A stretch of 64,000 nt of DNA from Mytilus galloprovincialis (Eukaryota; Mollusca; Bivalvia; Mytilida; Mytilidae). The translations under genes were made by a program, and so were the position numbers. Position 1 is the stretch's first letter. Each line of letters starts with the position of its first letter. The stretch spans positions 3,601,001 to 3,665,000 of the forward strand of contig NC_134846.1 of NCBI RefSeq assembly GCF_965363235.1. The letters run 5' to 3'. The notes below the pieces were generated by a model. It was not told where the DNA came from. It saw nothing but the letters and a program-made list of their open reading frames with translations, and ran no database searches. This document shows, piece after piece, positions 33,771 to 46,335 of the stretch.

Positions 33771-35834
33771 ATTATACTTTCAGGATTGAGCTAGTTATAA
33801 TAGAAACAAGGATGAAACAACATATGTAGAAATGTACTGCAAAATATCTATAGCACTTAAAAAAGTTATTCGTAAATGATTCCCATATCGCTTGTCTGAA
33901 CATTATTTTGCAATGAAAAAATAATAAGTCTTATAAAAAACATTACAGAACTAATACGAACAGATAGGCCAAACGCTGTATGTAGACTCTACATGACTCT
34001 GGTGTAAAGTACGTAATGTATTTTCTAAATGTCGGCAATTTTCTTAGTACAGATATAAACATTGGTTAACATACGGCCCAGGACTTGCAAACAGAAAGCA
34101 TCCATATAATTTAAATATAAAAAGGATTATTTTTTTCTCTATACTAAACAGCTATTTAATATAATTCCAGATATGATGAATGTACGCAGAATTCGTCAGC
34201 CAAGTTCAAAGTACATAATAGGTTTTAAAGTCCAGAGCTATTTATTTCGTACTTCCATAACTATTGCAGATGCCAGAAACTACCACCGCTAACTGCGGGT
34301 GTAAAACCATATGATCAAGTCCCTGGACCTCGAGGAATTTATAACATACCTTACTTTGGCGCGGCATTAAATTTTAAACCATTTCGTAAGTATACTGATG
34401 GAGTCTAGTATCTTAAAGTTTGCGCTTTCAATTTCAAAAATTGTATTTTGACAGAGATATGTTTTGATACGACATATTTTAAATTGAAATATTACCCTGT
34501 GATGCATAAGGACAACCAGATGTGGCTTTTTGTCCAACATGTGATTCGGCGGCGCTCAGTAAATATATATAGTCAAGCAATGACCACCATTACGCGTTGA
34601 CACCGTCATCCAATGAACCGTATCAATGTGCAAGGAAATCCTTCCTTGTCGAAATTGTATAGAAGTTGAATTGATATTATATTCTTTTGGTGAAATATCA
34701 CCAATCAGCAGTAAGTTTAGCTTGTTAAGATTTCATCTGCATTATTATCTCGACACGATAATGATCATACGTCAAGAAAGGTAACACAAGAGCTTTTACT
34801 ATATGAATGACAGTAGGCGTCATATAAAGAACGGAACACATATATTCCTTTTTTATATCAACTAAACCATCATCATTGTACTTAACAGGCAAGACTGTAT
34901 TTTAAGAAACCGAATCATTAAACAATTTTATGATTCGTTTCATAAAAAAAAGAAAATAGTTTGTTTTTTTTATAGGTAAACATCAACCAGGGGATATAAA
35001 TATGGTACTGAAAAACTTAAAACAAAAATACGGGGATATATACAAGATACAATTTGGACCAAACAAGGGGGTCATCTTTAGTTACCCAGACTATGCTAAA
35101 GTAGTCCTACCATCAACACGAGAAGATTGGTTTGATATAAGCAACATCTTTCATAAGAGAACTAAAACCACAAACAGAATGGTTAGACTTTAAGTATGAC
35201 GTCATATATGTAACATATTGTTTTTGTTTGCTTCCACAGAAAACCCTTAATGCTCGAACTAGCGAATTAATATATGAAACTTTAATCAAAACAGAAAATC
35301 TGGCACCTACAAACTCGCAAAACACCATCGGATATTTAGTGCAATCAAAATTGAAAATTGAATTTGAAACAAAAACTAGGCAGCACATTACTATCAGATA
35401 TGTCACGTATTGACCAATGAGATACTATGTGAGAAAGTACCAATGAAATGCGACGCAAGAAAGTATGTTATATATGTGGCAGAGTCATGCATTGAAAAAC
35501 ATGGCAAATATCACAAGCATATCAGGATGGGAACATGATAATATGTCACTGATACCAGCATGTATTATAACGAACTGAGGTCACCTATATCTAGACACAT
35601 CAAACACATTGTGTTCATCCGAACTGTTTTAAGATGTTGGTGGTCTTGCTCCAAATATCGCCTGCATATCGTGGACACGAAGCAAATGACGACTGTAAAA
35701 ATGTGACCAGACTCGATTCAGGATAATTTTAATTAACGCGGACAAATTATTCATTTCACCCTATTCTATACCTGTTTTAATTATTTTGTGTCAATTTTGT
35801 AAACAACTGCTTCCTGCAAATGGCTGTATTTTGT

Positions 35835-35837
<3 letters not shown>

Positions 35838-35894
<57 letters not shown>
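35838..35894. repeat. (AG)n microsatellite
   Basis: About 57 bp of uninterrupted AG dinucleotides, lying between P450-like pieces 2 and 3. Its antisense reading gives a Ser-Leu repeat with no meaning. Confidence 0.95.
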
Positions 35895-35897
<3 letters not shown>

Positions 35898-36111
35898 CTC
35901 GAATCATATAAATGAAAGGTAAAAAGGAAGGATTAAAGAACTCGATTTTCAAGATTATGACATCAATTTTAAAACGAAAATTGTTTTTACAGAATAGTGA
36001 ATGCGGAGCTAGCATTACAAAAGGATTTCTTGACAAATGTGTGAATTTGTGTAACGTAAAAACGGAAAGATTTTGACAAGCGTTGGAAGTTTTAGACTGC
36101 ACTGACAGGAA

Positions 36112-36290
36112 TAGATTACCTCAGCTGTATTTGGCAAAATTTAGGAATTTTTGGTCTTCAAAGCTGTTCAATCTAGTACTTTATGTGGCCTTTATAACAT
36201 TTTTGATTCGAGCGTCACTGATGAGTCTTTTGTAGACGAAACGCGCGTCTGGCGAAAATATTATATTTTATTCTTGGTATCTATAATGAG
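36112..36290 (+). repeat. Hammerhead-bearing mussel repeat, copy B
   Basis: 'TAGATTACCTCAGCTGTATT' ... 'CTTTATAACATTTTTGATTC' ... hammerhead core ... 'ATTCTTGGTATCTATAATGA'. Same layout as copy A at 20170-20417. It sits inside the P450-like region, between pieces 2 and 3. Confidence 0.8.
36212..36254 (+). ncRNA. Hammerhead ribozyme, type I with minimal stem III
   Basis: CTGATGA at 36218-36224, stem II GTC/GAC with a 7-nt loop, GAAA at 36238-36241, two-pair stem III with GCGC loop, and predicted cleavage after C36249. Stem I is GCGTCA (36212-36217) with TGGCG (36250-36254), five pairs with one wobble. All conserved core positions are intact. Confidence 0.82.
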
Positions 36291-37212
36291 TTTATTTGCA
36301 AGTACAAGAATGGAATATGGTGATATGTTTACAGCACTAGAACTATTAATATAAAGCATGAGTGACCAGCTTCATCGTAGACTTAATGGGCATGCAAGTG
36401 ATATTTACTTTTTTGTGTTGTAAAGGAAATGTTAGCAATTTGACAGTGATAATACTGTTACACCTTGGAAGTTTAAGACTGCACTTGCAAGATCACAAAG
36501 TCGATAAGCTATGTTTACAGCACTGGAGTTTTGAGAGCCTAATAGATCAACATAAGCTTCATTTGTAGACCAAATGGGCCTGTAAGTAATATCTACATTT
36601 TGTATCAGCTATTTATCTGTATTGAAGGCTAAGCCTACAAATTCCAAACAATTTGACAGTGATGATTTTCATTTTCAATTTTGATTTTATGTCCGTCAAT
36701 ATTTTCCTTTTATTATAGCATAAATTGTATTTGTTGACCTTTGTTCCAACCGGAGAAAGATTAATGACATCATGCATGTTTTTTCCATGGTTAGGCGTAC
36801 TTAAAGTCTTAATTGAAGACACTAAAACTATAACTGATCACACCTTCATTTAATTCTCAACAATGCAAAGATACTAAACTTACAAATTTGCACGCCATAT
36901 GTGCATTTCTTCTACACAAGACTAATCAGTGGTGTTATTATTAAAACAGATGTTATTTAAAATTATATCGGAGAGTTAAAGTACGGTTGTATGTATCATC
37001 TTTTCCACATATTTGTTTTAGATAATGTGATCTTCTTCTACAGGGTTATCTTTCCTACCTCAGGAGGATTAGCACGTGTTATAGAATCTGACTTAGTCAT
37101 TGGAGGGTACCAGGTACCTAAGGACGTAAGTAAATATAAAGTATCTCATCAAGTGCTTGATAGACTTGTTTACGTACAATTAGATGTTTTAACAGTTGTA
37201 AGTTAGTTAAGT

Positions 37213-37570
37213 AGAGCCATTGTGTAGTGATTAGTGCATTAGACTTCTAACACGAAGTTTCCTGGTTCGATCCCCGCTCCGGGGGAAATTTTTAGGGACT
37301 GAATATTTCGCGCTTCTTTGACACTTTTGCGAGTATGGTTTTGAGAAAACGATGATAGTCTGTCGGAAGGGGACGATAAATGGCTGACCCTCGTAAAGAA
37401 AGAGCCATATCTCTTGCACATATAAGACAACCTTGTAGATTTCGGAAATGAGTAAGCTAATGCCGCTACAAGGCGGCACTCGCACCTTCACAGTGGAAAG
37501 GGATTAATATAAGTTGCAATAACTTGGTTCCCAATCCACTATAAATAAATATGGTTAAACTAAACTAAAC
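37213..37570 (+). mobile_element. Second tRNA-derived SINE family
   Basis: The head reads 'GAGCCATTGTGTAGTGATTA' (A-box region) and 'CCTGGTTCGATCCCCGCTCC' (B box 'GGTTCGATCCC' at about 37262-37272), so a Pol III tRNA-like promoter. A body of about 250 bp follows, ending in 'CCACTATAAATAAATATGG' and a 'TTAAACTAAACTAAAC' simple tail, typical of a complete SINE. It does not share its body with the 29-30 kb family. Confidence 0.8.
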
Positions 37571-38005
37571 ATATCCAGTATTCTATATGATGCCTACTGC
37601 TAAAGATCCTTCAGGTATATTTAAATTGAACATTAGAGATATGTTTGTATCATTCGTTTTTTTTTTTTTTTGCCATATTGGCGTATTTCAGAACCTCTTC
37701 TCTTTTGCGTAGAGATTCAAGATAAAAGAGGGGAATGGAAAATCATATCCAAGTATCGAAGAAAAAAGATAAAACCATGGCGTAGCATGAGAAGAAAAAA
37801 GAAAAGACAATGCAAGTCAATCAATCACAGTACAAAAAGGTAATGATTCAGCAACTTCACCTCAAGAAAAACCCGACAACAAATAAATTCCTCCGGAAAG
37901 GTAGGCAGAATTTCCTGTAAAATTATCGACGTTCGTCGTGTGATCATGGCAAACAACAAAAATAGGAACCTTTGTAAAAGTTTTACAAGTATGTATAAAA
38001 AACAT

Positions 38006-38215
38006 GCCTCATGTGGTGCAGGATCTGATAACCCTTCCGGAACACCTGAGATCACCCCTAGTTTTTGACGGGGTTCGTGTTGCTTATTCTTATTCCATGC
38101 TGTGTCGTGTGTACTATTGTTTGTCTGTTTGTCTTCTTTCTTTTTTAGCCTGGCGTTGTCAGTTTGTTTTCGATTTATGAGTTTGTCCCTTTGGTGTCTT
38201 TCGTTCCTCTTTTAC
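38006..38215 (+). mobile_element. Penelope-like 3' tail copy
   Basis: 'CTTCCGGAACACCTGAGATC', 'GGGGTTCGTGTTGCTTATTC', 'GGCGTTGTCAGTTTGTTTTC' and 'GTCTTTCGTTCCTCTTTT' match the 3' tail of the elements at 40938-43545 and 52233-53042. No coding part. Confidence 0.75.
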
Positions 38216-40937
38216 CATTGTTTACATCCTGACATTGGGAAGTATGAATACGTTTTGCACCCATATTTATTGGGTTTTCAACACTTGCAGTGATTAGAAG
38301 AAATTTGAGCAAAATTCAAACCGTTTGGCTACATGTGCATATACAATTTTGTAATACATAGGTACTTGGATAGCTCCGTCCAAATATAATGCTCCTGATC
38401 TGACAGTGATTATCTGTCTTTATTGTATTAAGATGCATTCACATTAGGCCCGATTTTATTTTATGTAGACTTGGAATAAGAATTCGAATTACGTTTATTT
38501 GTTTCTTTATTTCTGTAGACTGCCGACAAAACATTATATAACTATAAATTGATATTACAAACATTTGCTGACATAATATACTTTTTAACTTAAAACAAGA
38601 GAAATTACAATCAAAAGGAGATATTATTATTTATTATAGAATAAAAGCAGCAATTGATTATTGTTGTTAAAGTTGCATAAAACACTATGAAGATGCAAAT
38701 TAAAAAGGCATGCATCATATGCCATGCAAATTAATTCTCACTTGCCTTTTATGGTACTGAACGATCTTACACTCGAAAACACATTTTGCTATTGAGTTGC
38801 GACACATGCGCTGTAAACATCAGATAAATCATAGTTTTTGTTTTCTTTTACAGACCGATATTTTACTGTGATTGTATAATCCAAGATGGCGATATACTAT
38901 CATTCTACCTTAATGTCACTAAACAAATCCCAAAAAAATATCATGATTATGATCGCAGTGGACGGTTATTTCAAATTAATACTATGATGACGTCCTAGTT
39001 ATTTGGACTAAAACAATTCCTCACTCACGGAAAATGAAAATTAACTCGACTTAACTAACGTATAAGACAAACGTTAAATACACCAACAATAGATAATTCA
39101 ACCATAAACGATAAGACATAACAAATATTCAAACCGAACCTACTAAAGAAACGTAACTTCATACATGACCTTTGGATGTATTCACACTCAACAAAACAGT
39201 CATATTCGAAAATCGGACACAATAGCATCGTCAATATCTTTTAACAAAAACCTGACACGAAAATTAGAAATGAACATTTTTTTTGCGATATCCATAACGG
39301 TATTTACTTTTCTTTTTTGTTTACAGGACTACTACCAATGAGAACAGAATAATTGTGGACCACGCAGATAAAGGCCTAGGCAAACAATATATTTTGTTCA
39401 AGATGTCAACATTTTTTCTCATCGAACGCAACTGTTTTTCTTACTCTTCATATGTTTAACATCGTAAAACGGCATATAGATATATCTTTTCAAACTGATC
39501 ACTAAAGTGACAATATCGAGGTTCTGTAAACATTTCCTGTTTGTTCATAATATCAAGGAAATTAATATTCTGCTAATACATTCAATTATAAAAAAAACCC
39601 TGTTCTACTTTTATTGCACATATTCAATCATATATGGCGTAATAAAACTCGTTTTACATTTTCGAGATATAATACATATGTAAGTTTGTGCCAATAATAT
39701 GAATATAGTGCGATGTGCTTTGATACACGATGCGACAACTAACCAAACAAACATGAGAACTTGTATGTTAACAAATACTGGTTTAACTGTTATTGAGGTT
39801 TCATTGCCTACTGCATATGAATACTTAGATCAGCTATATATATTCCTGAGTTAATACCAAGCTACATTTTCCAATTTTGAAATGTAGTTCAATTTATGTT
39901 TGATAACCGCCATGTAAAATAGTATCTATTTTCAGTCGAGAACGTAAACCGTTTTTATTTCATACATTTATAAGATTGAAAGTTCTTATGGTGCTCTGTA
40001 TAGCATTCTGTTAAGTCAAACGCTTTCCAACTTATTCTTTCTCTTAATTGTTTGTTTCAAATTGTATGTTATAATGTTACTTCACTTATAGACGTTATTG
40101 GGTAATTTTAAATCGTAATATTTCAGATACAAACACAGTATTTTTTTTTCGTTTTCAGTTATAGTTCAACGAGACAAAGTTGTATGCATAATTTTAGCAA
40201 CATCTGTGATATAGTCTATTTACTGTTCATTTACCTAAAGATTGATCCTAAAAATCAAAACCAAATTTATAAAAATGTGTGATGAATCTTGCTACGGTAA
40301 TATATGCAGTGGGTTATTAAGTCGATCAATCGATGATGTAATATAATTGGGGATACATGAACGAGACCATACGTATTCTGATGGTAGATTGCGCTGTATA
40401 ATTGTCCATCTGTTATCATACTGGTACATCATACAAGTCATGAAAACAATATTTCTAAACTTAAAATAGTAAATTTGACATACTTGCGTCCTTTTGTAAA
40501 TCATGATTGAATTGATAAAAACCGATGAGTTGAGTTAGGATAATTACAACTAAGTATTTTTCAGTCTGTTATGATGTTTTGGTGATTCACCACTGTCCCA
40601 GGTTTAACCCAACCGTAGTCTGTAAGTGTCTGTCCTACGCCAAGACTCTAAAGTTAAGTGGTTTTTTTCTTGGTTAATGTTGTCATTCTTGTATTTCGTA
40701 TTTTTTTTTTGTTATAAATGAGGCTGTAAGTTTACTCGTTTGAATAGTATCACAATTTTTATATCAGGACCTTATTAGATCCGACTATAAGGTCTGTGTT
40801 TTCCCTCATCACTGGTGGCCAAATGGCCAAATAATTGCTTACATCCATCACATTTTAAATCTTTTGCATAGTTGCCTATCAAGTAATCAGTTGAAATAAC
40901 CCCATTGATTTTTCACTATTCGTCTTTGTAATAAAAA
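38216..40937. other. No gene seen
   Basis: I searched for a P450 haem-binding exon downstream of 37125 and found none. AT-rich, with two splice-acceptor-like sites (near 38853 and 39327) not followed by recognisable coding sequence. Confidence 0.5.
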
Positions 40938-41424
40938 AGGGGATGAAAGATATCAAAGGGACAGTCAAACTCATAAATCTAAAACAAACTGACAACGCCA
41001 TGGCTAAAAATGAACAAGACAAACAAACAACAGCACACATGACACAACATAGAAAACTAATTAAGAATATACAACACGAACCCCACCAAAAACTAGGGGT
41101 GATCTCAAATGCTCCGGAAGGGTAAGCGGATCCTGCTCCGCATGTGGCACCCGTTGCTTATGTGATAACAAATCCGGTAAATATCATAATTCGGTAGGTC
41201 ACATTCATGAAAGGGAAGGGGATTGTAGTTATGACGTAAGGAACATATCCGATATCATTTGTGAAACGGTTATTCCATAACGGTCAACCAACTCGTGATG
41301 GGGTATCCGTATGCAGGTGCTGCTGGAATGTTGCTACTTAGAAATGGAAAGTTCGCAATTGGAAAGCTGATATCATCTTTTTTTACGTAAAGTTTTGTTT
41401 TCAACCGACCCTCAATGTCAATTT

Positions 41425-42419
41425 CTAGATGTAAGTCAAGATATGAGGCTCGATGGGATAGATGTGTTCTACATAGTCATCAAATGTTGAATTATGTAGT
41501 GAAAGAACATCATTTACATAGCGGAAAGTAGAGTTAAAGGATATTGGTAACTTCTTATCTTTCTTCCTAAGAAGTTCCTGCATTAAGTCAGCCTTGGAAT
41601 AATAAAGAAACAAGTCGGCAAGTAGAGGGGCACAGTTTGTTCCCATTGAAACGCCGACAGTCTGTTGAAAAACACATCCTCCGAAGGTAACAAATATGTT
41701 GTCAATCAAGAAATCAAGCATCTTGATAATATCAGTTTCAGAGAATTTTTTGTTTGAATCAGAGTGGTCCTTTACAAAGTAGGATCTATCCCCTCCTAAG
41801 ACAAGATACTTGTATCAACGTTGGTCATTCTTTTTTATGTTTTTTTGAAGCAAAGCAATACCAACTCTTTCAATTTGTCTCTTAGTTTGGAATGTGAAAT
41901 ACTTGTGTAAAGGGTAGAAAAGTCAAATGTTTTAATACTGTTACAAGATGAAAGAGAGTAAGATTGTATGTACTCTAAAAGATCTTTGGAATTTTTAAGT
42001 ATACACATCTGATTCACGCCCCCTCTAGAATAGGCAGTTTCACAATAAATTTGAAGCCCGTCTTTGATTGCTGATAACAGCGATGTTAATAATTTAAAAA
42101 AGAGGTTTCGTGGAGCATTTGGAAGACCCAGCAATATAACGTTGTTTGTAAGGACACTTATGTAGTTTAGGTGTCCAATACAGTGATGGAAGATCCAGTT
42201 CTTCATCTTTGGTTGAAATTCCAAAGGAACACAGAACAGACCTATGTGTTTACATGCAAACACGGTGTTGTTTAGGGCTTTATCTGCGGGGACAACAACA
42301 TATTTGTCATGAAGGTAGAATAGGTGTTTTGCAACATTTCGGTCTTCAAAGATTGACGAAGCATGGGCAGTGATAGACCCATTCAGTTTCTTAATTCTGA
42401 TTTGTATCAACGACCTCAT
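41425..42419 (-). pseudogene. Reverse-transcriptase part of the Penelope-like element
   Basis: Readable blocks include 'LRDKLKELVLLCF' following 'IKTFDFSTLYTSI' (RT motif A with its catalytic-type Asp) and 'GVSMGTNCAPLLADLFLYY' (motif B, very typical of Penelope-like RTs), then motif C and the thumb start. The equivalent region in the copy at 52380-52664 encodes the standard YIDD motif. Part of a broken element. Confidence 0.8.
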
Positions 42420-42876
42420 TGGAAAGAGTGTTTTATGTCTTCCTTCTCGTGCTTAGCCCAGACAAATCCTCAACTGAATCCATCAAAAGTTGTATTTCCA
42501 ATTGATGGATTTAGGCTAACGATATTTCTGACCTTTCGATAACACATTTCGTGGAGAAATGTTATTAACAATGTTGAGGTCACCGGTAATAACGTGGTCA
42601 GCAGGATTATATGTGAATTGGGAACTAGCACAAGTGCAATCAGGAGGTTTAGACTTGAAGTCGTCAATATCGAGATCCAGTAAAACGTGTTTGTAATTGA
42701 AAATTTTAGTTGCAATAGGTTTGGTATAGGTATAAGAAATGATTGGTACAGACTGGTCTTTGAAATGAGGAGGTATTTTCGATTGAACTAATTTAGGATG
42801 AAGGATATTGCCTAAGTTGACGCCATCAATACCTTTGTTGGCAAAGAAAAGATTAAGGAAATATCTTTTCTCTTTT

Positions 42877-43494
42877 TCATCTTTGCCAATGCAGACTGGC
42901 CTGAAAAGTCTGTGACTTGCAATATCCGAAATTATAGCTGTAATTTTGTATTTGGTTTGAATGAGGGTTTGTAACAGTGGATTCCAAACATAAATTGAAC
43001 AGAGAATGACATTTTGAAAGGGGTAATGAATAAAGTTTTGTGCGAATGTGATGAATACCTAACGGCTTTTGTATAAATGGCAGCAAGTCATTCATAGATA
43101 TATCATGCAGAGAAGGTGATGAATAATGACGATGACCATGACTACGTCTACGTTGAGAAGTCGAGTTGAAAATATTCATCATTTTCACCGAGTTACACGA
43201 AGGACTAGATAGAATACCTATACCATCAATTTTGTCATTGCAACCATACGGTGTCGCAGTTCCCAATTGTCTAATCCAGTAGTCCTCTTTTTGTCTACGG
43301 AGAGTCGTTGAAAGATTAGGATTGTTAAAGCTATGGTATATCTTTTCGATATTGCGAACTGTCATAAAAACGATGGAATGATCGTGCTGATTGAAATGCT
43401 GGTATAGAATGTCGTTAGCATTGAGGTTAATGTCTGATCTATGACCGCACATACGTTTGTTTAGCCTTCCTTTCGTTTCACCGACGTATACCAA
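42877..43494 (-). pseudogene. GIY-YIG endonuclease part of the Penelope-like element
   Basis: The longest readable part encodes about 205 residues and starts with 'VYVGETKGRLNKRMCGHR', the second half of a GIY-YIG core (YVG, then the conserved Arg and His region). The corresponding 'VVYGLECN' first half lies just upstream. 'QKEDYWIRQLGTATPYGCND' matches the C-terminal part of the domain in Penelope-like proteins, where the Glu/Asp-Trp-Ile stretch is followed by a glycine-containing loop. It lies upstream of the RT on the same strand. Part of a broken element. Confidence 0.75.
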
Positions 43495-43539
43495 TTAGTA
43501 AAGATTGCACTCTAATCCGTAGACGACATTTATCTGATT

Positions 43540-43736
43540 ACTCTTCCGGAGCACCCGAGATCACTCCTAGTTTTTTTGGTGGGGTTCGTGTTGTTTATTC
43601 TTTAGTTTTCTATGTTGTGTCATGTGTGCTGTTGTTAGTTTCTCTTTTTCATTTTTAGCCATGGGGTTGTCAGTTTGTTTTAGATTTATGAGTTTGACTG
43701 TCCCTTTGGCATCTTTCGTCCCTCTTTTATCGATTT
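43540..43736 (+). mobile_element. Penelope-like 3' tail in opposite orientation
   Basis: A tail copy ('CTTCCGGAGCACCCGAGATC' to 'CATCTTTCGTCCCTCTTTTA') on the plus strand abuts the 5' end of the minus-strand element, so the element is bracketed by tails in inverted orientation. At 99-bp scale it resembles the tail at 52850-53040 more than the older tails at 46.7 and 58.4 kb. Confidence 0.75.
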
Positions 43737-45160
43737 ACAATTCAGATCATCGTAACTTTTGGTAAAATATGACTTCTTGGTCAAACTGCTAGTGAATTAA
43801 GCATCTGTAATCAAAATTGCACAAGTTTTGCAGCCTTTGGTTTCACATTTTGAAATGCGACAGCGTAAAATTCGCACTTAAAAAAATAAAATCAGAACCT
43901 ATCTTTGTTTTAAATAATGAAATACTTAGCATGAGGAAAGTATAATCCTGTCCTGTTCTATAGACAAAATTTCATATAGCATATAATTGCATATAACTCT
44001 CACAAAACACTGAGTATAGTTTACTATATCTACTAATATTCATGGTAGAGGCATATTTAAAGCAATTTTCTCATAAAATGTTTCATTGAGAAACAATCCA
44101 CTCAGAATACTTCAAATTTTTAATATTTCATTTAAAAACATGAGATTTTAACATGTTAACATTAGAGAGTATACACAAGATCAATGGTACATGTGAAACT
44201 TCCCATATTAGGTGTTATACCACCATTGATTTCCCCTATTAGTCTTTGTTAAATTTATCTTTCTTTCAAATATGGCATGAGTAAAGTTTAATCCTGTCCA
44301 GTATTACAGACAAAATTTTACATAACATTTGATTGCAGAGTATGACATGTATAACTTTCACCGGAAGTAAAGATTTACCCCTTACTTCCTGTGTACACGC
44401 TTTAGTAGAAATGTAACCTCGTTCCCATTATATTCTATATAAACACAAAAAAGAAAATTATAAATGTGGTTTGACACAACCAAGATAGATATTTATGACT
44501 CAGAATACGTTTACTATTTGTCCCAGAATGTAGAATTAATTTCCTATAAATTAATTTTAAACTCAAGGGAATATTTTTCCGACCCTTTTTCGTATGCAAC
44601 CGGGTGTGACGTACCATGATTTTGTGGTGTGGCACCGGATCATATGGATTTTAAGCTTCTTTGATGCTATTCAACCCTCAATTTAACCGTTGACTAGTAT
44701 ACATACCACATCAAATCCCAACATACACAGATATCTAGTCATAATTGTTTACTGATATATATTTATTTCAGTCAAAAGAATTTTCATGAAATTTTCATTG
44801 ATATTAATTATGTATATGAAGAAATATAGATAGCCATTTGGCACTCTGCTACTTCGGTGCCTTTCCCCAGTACAGCTGATAACAAGTACAAATCAGAAGA
44901 TCGATTGACCAATAAAGTCATAGAAACAGTCCAGTTATTCTATAAAGTAACTACAAATCTTCTCAAGATATTTCTTATACATGTTGTAAAAATACCAAAC
45001 AATCCTCTACAAAACACTATTTCATTGGCGTATACGAAAATCCCCTTACATCCTAAAGGTAACATAACAACACTACTAATGAGAGAAAGTGATGACACCA
45101 GGTGAAAATGATTTAACTAGCACAAAACACCATTGCAACATTTCATGTAGGCTTAATTCC
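43737..45160. other. No gene seen; 3' flank of the galaxin-like gene
   Basis: Two diverged copies of a short repeat ('AATCCTGTCCTGTTCTATAG' at about 43948 and 'AATCCTGTCCAGTATTACAG' at about 44291, both followed by 'ACAAAATTT'). The plus-strand frame at 44857-45105 has no recognisable content. Transcripts of the minus-strand gene ending at 45161 would run into this region. Confidence 0.5.
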
Positions 45161-46302
45161 TTAGCATGAACGCTCCCATGCATGATTCAAAACACCATTG
45201 CAGCAGGTGTTGTAAGCTCGATCATACGATTTTGTTCCACAGCATGAGCGCATCTTTCTGTTCAAAACTTCATTGCAGCATGATTTGTAAACTGGGTTAT
45301 AAGCAACTATCCCACAGCAAAAAAAAGAACGCTCTTTTTTAAGATTCAGTACACCTTTGCAGCAGGTATTATAAGCTGGATTATACGCAACTGATCCACA
45401 GCATCGACGCTGTTTTTTGTGATTCAGTACACCTTTGCAGCAGGTTTTATAAGCTGAATTATACGCAACTGATCCACAGCATTGACGCTCTTTTTTGTGA
45501 TTCAGTACACCTTTGCAGCAGGTTTTATAAGCTGAATTATACGCAACTGTTCCACAGCATCGACGCTCTTTTTTGTGATTCAGTACACCCTTGCAGCAGG
45601 TTTTATAAGCTGAATTATACGCAACTGTTCCACAGCATGAACGCTCTTTTTTGTGATTCAGTACACCTTTGCAGCAGGTATTATAAGCTGGATTATACGC
45701 AACTGATCCACAGCATCGACGCTCTTTTTTGTGATTCAGTACACCTTTGCAGCAGGTTTTATAAGCTGAATTATACGCAACTGTTCCACAGCATGAACGC
45801 TCTGTTTTGTGATTCAGTACACCTTTGCAGCAGGTTTTATAAGCTGAATTATACGCAACTGTTCCGCAGCATGAACGCTCTTTTTTGTGATTCAGTACAC
45901 CATTGCAGCATGATTTATAAGCTGGATCAAATGCAACGGTTCCACAACATGAACGATTCCATTTATTATTTAATGCACCATTACAGCATGATTTATAAGC
46001 TGGATTATACGCAACTGTTCCACAGCATGAACGCTCTTTTTTGTGATTCAGTACACCATTGCAGCATGATTTATAAGCTGGATTATACGCAACTGTTCCA
46101 CAGCATGAACGCTCTTTTTTGTGATTCAGTACACCATTGCAGCATGATTTATAAGCTGGATTATACGCAACGGTTCCACAACACGAACGCCCCCATTCTT
46201 GATTCAATACACCGTTACAACAGGTTTTGTAAGCTGGACTATAAGTTGCATTTCCACACACATCTTGAAAATCAGAACAGAACAATATCATAATGTTGAT
46301 AG

Positions 46303-46335
<33 letters not shown>

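Larger units (their letters stand above)
34173..37125 (+). pseudogene. Cytochrome P450 exons, probable relic (mitochondrial-clan-like)
   Basis: Three exon-like pieces. (1) 34173-34385: the end encodes 'YDQVPGPRGIYNIPYFG' up to a GTAAGT donor, the proline-rich hinge typical of microsomal and mitochondrial P450s; the ATG at 34173 with an Arg-rich leader is in a different frame. (2) 34976 to about 35181: after 'TTTTTTATAG', encodes 'LKQKYGDIYKIQFGPNKGVI' and 'SYPDYAKVVLPS', the region before helix B, in frame with piece 1. (3) 37044-37125: after 'CTTCTTCTACAG', encodes 'LVIGGYQVPKD' and ends at GTAAGT, which fits the segment after the K-helix ExxR. The I-helix, ExxR and haem-binding FxxGxRxCxG segments were not found. 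With the frame conflict and missing middle this looks like a decayed or partial gene; a strongly rearranged live gene is less likely. Confidence 0.6.
40938..43545 (-). mobile_element. Penelope-like retroelement, permuted (Naiad/Chlamys-like), broken
   Basis: Read on the minus strand: GIY-YIG endonuclease part (about 43540-42880), a linker, reverse-transcriptase palm and finger blocks (about 42420-41425), a remnant of the RT C-terminus, then a non-coding 3' tail of about 310 bp ending near 40938. The frame is interrupted several times (roughly five or six breaks), so the copy is a fossil. The endonuclease comes before the RT; canonical Penelope elements have it after the RT. An N-terminal GIY-YIG is the published hallmark of the Naiad/Chlamys group of Penelope-like elements. 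Known role: RT-driven copying into new sites with GIY-YIG cutting. The second copy at 52233-53042 confirms the RT-to-tail join. The age is moderate, judging from many scattered diverged tails. Confidence 0.8.

Noticed and set aside
35791-36102. 103-codon minus-strand frame containing a Ser-Leu run
   Set aside because: The run is the (AG)n microsatellite; flanks have no recognisable protein.
44857-45105. 82-codon plus-strand frame next to the galaxin gene end
   Set aside because: Composition like surrounding non-coding sequence, no homology recognised, likely in the 3' UTR of the opposite gene.
45637-46293. Long plus-strand open frame of 218 codons opposite the galaxin repeats
   Set aside because: It is the antisense of the 78-bp repeat array; repeats whose length is a multiple of three keep other frames open by chance. 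It has no splice or signal features of its own.
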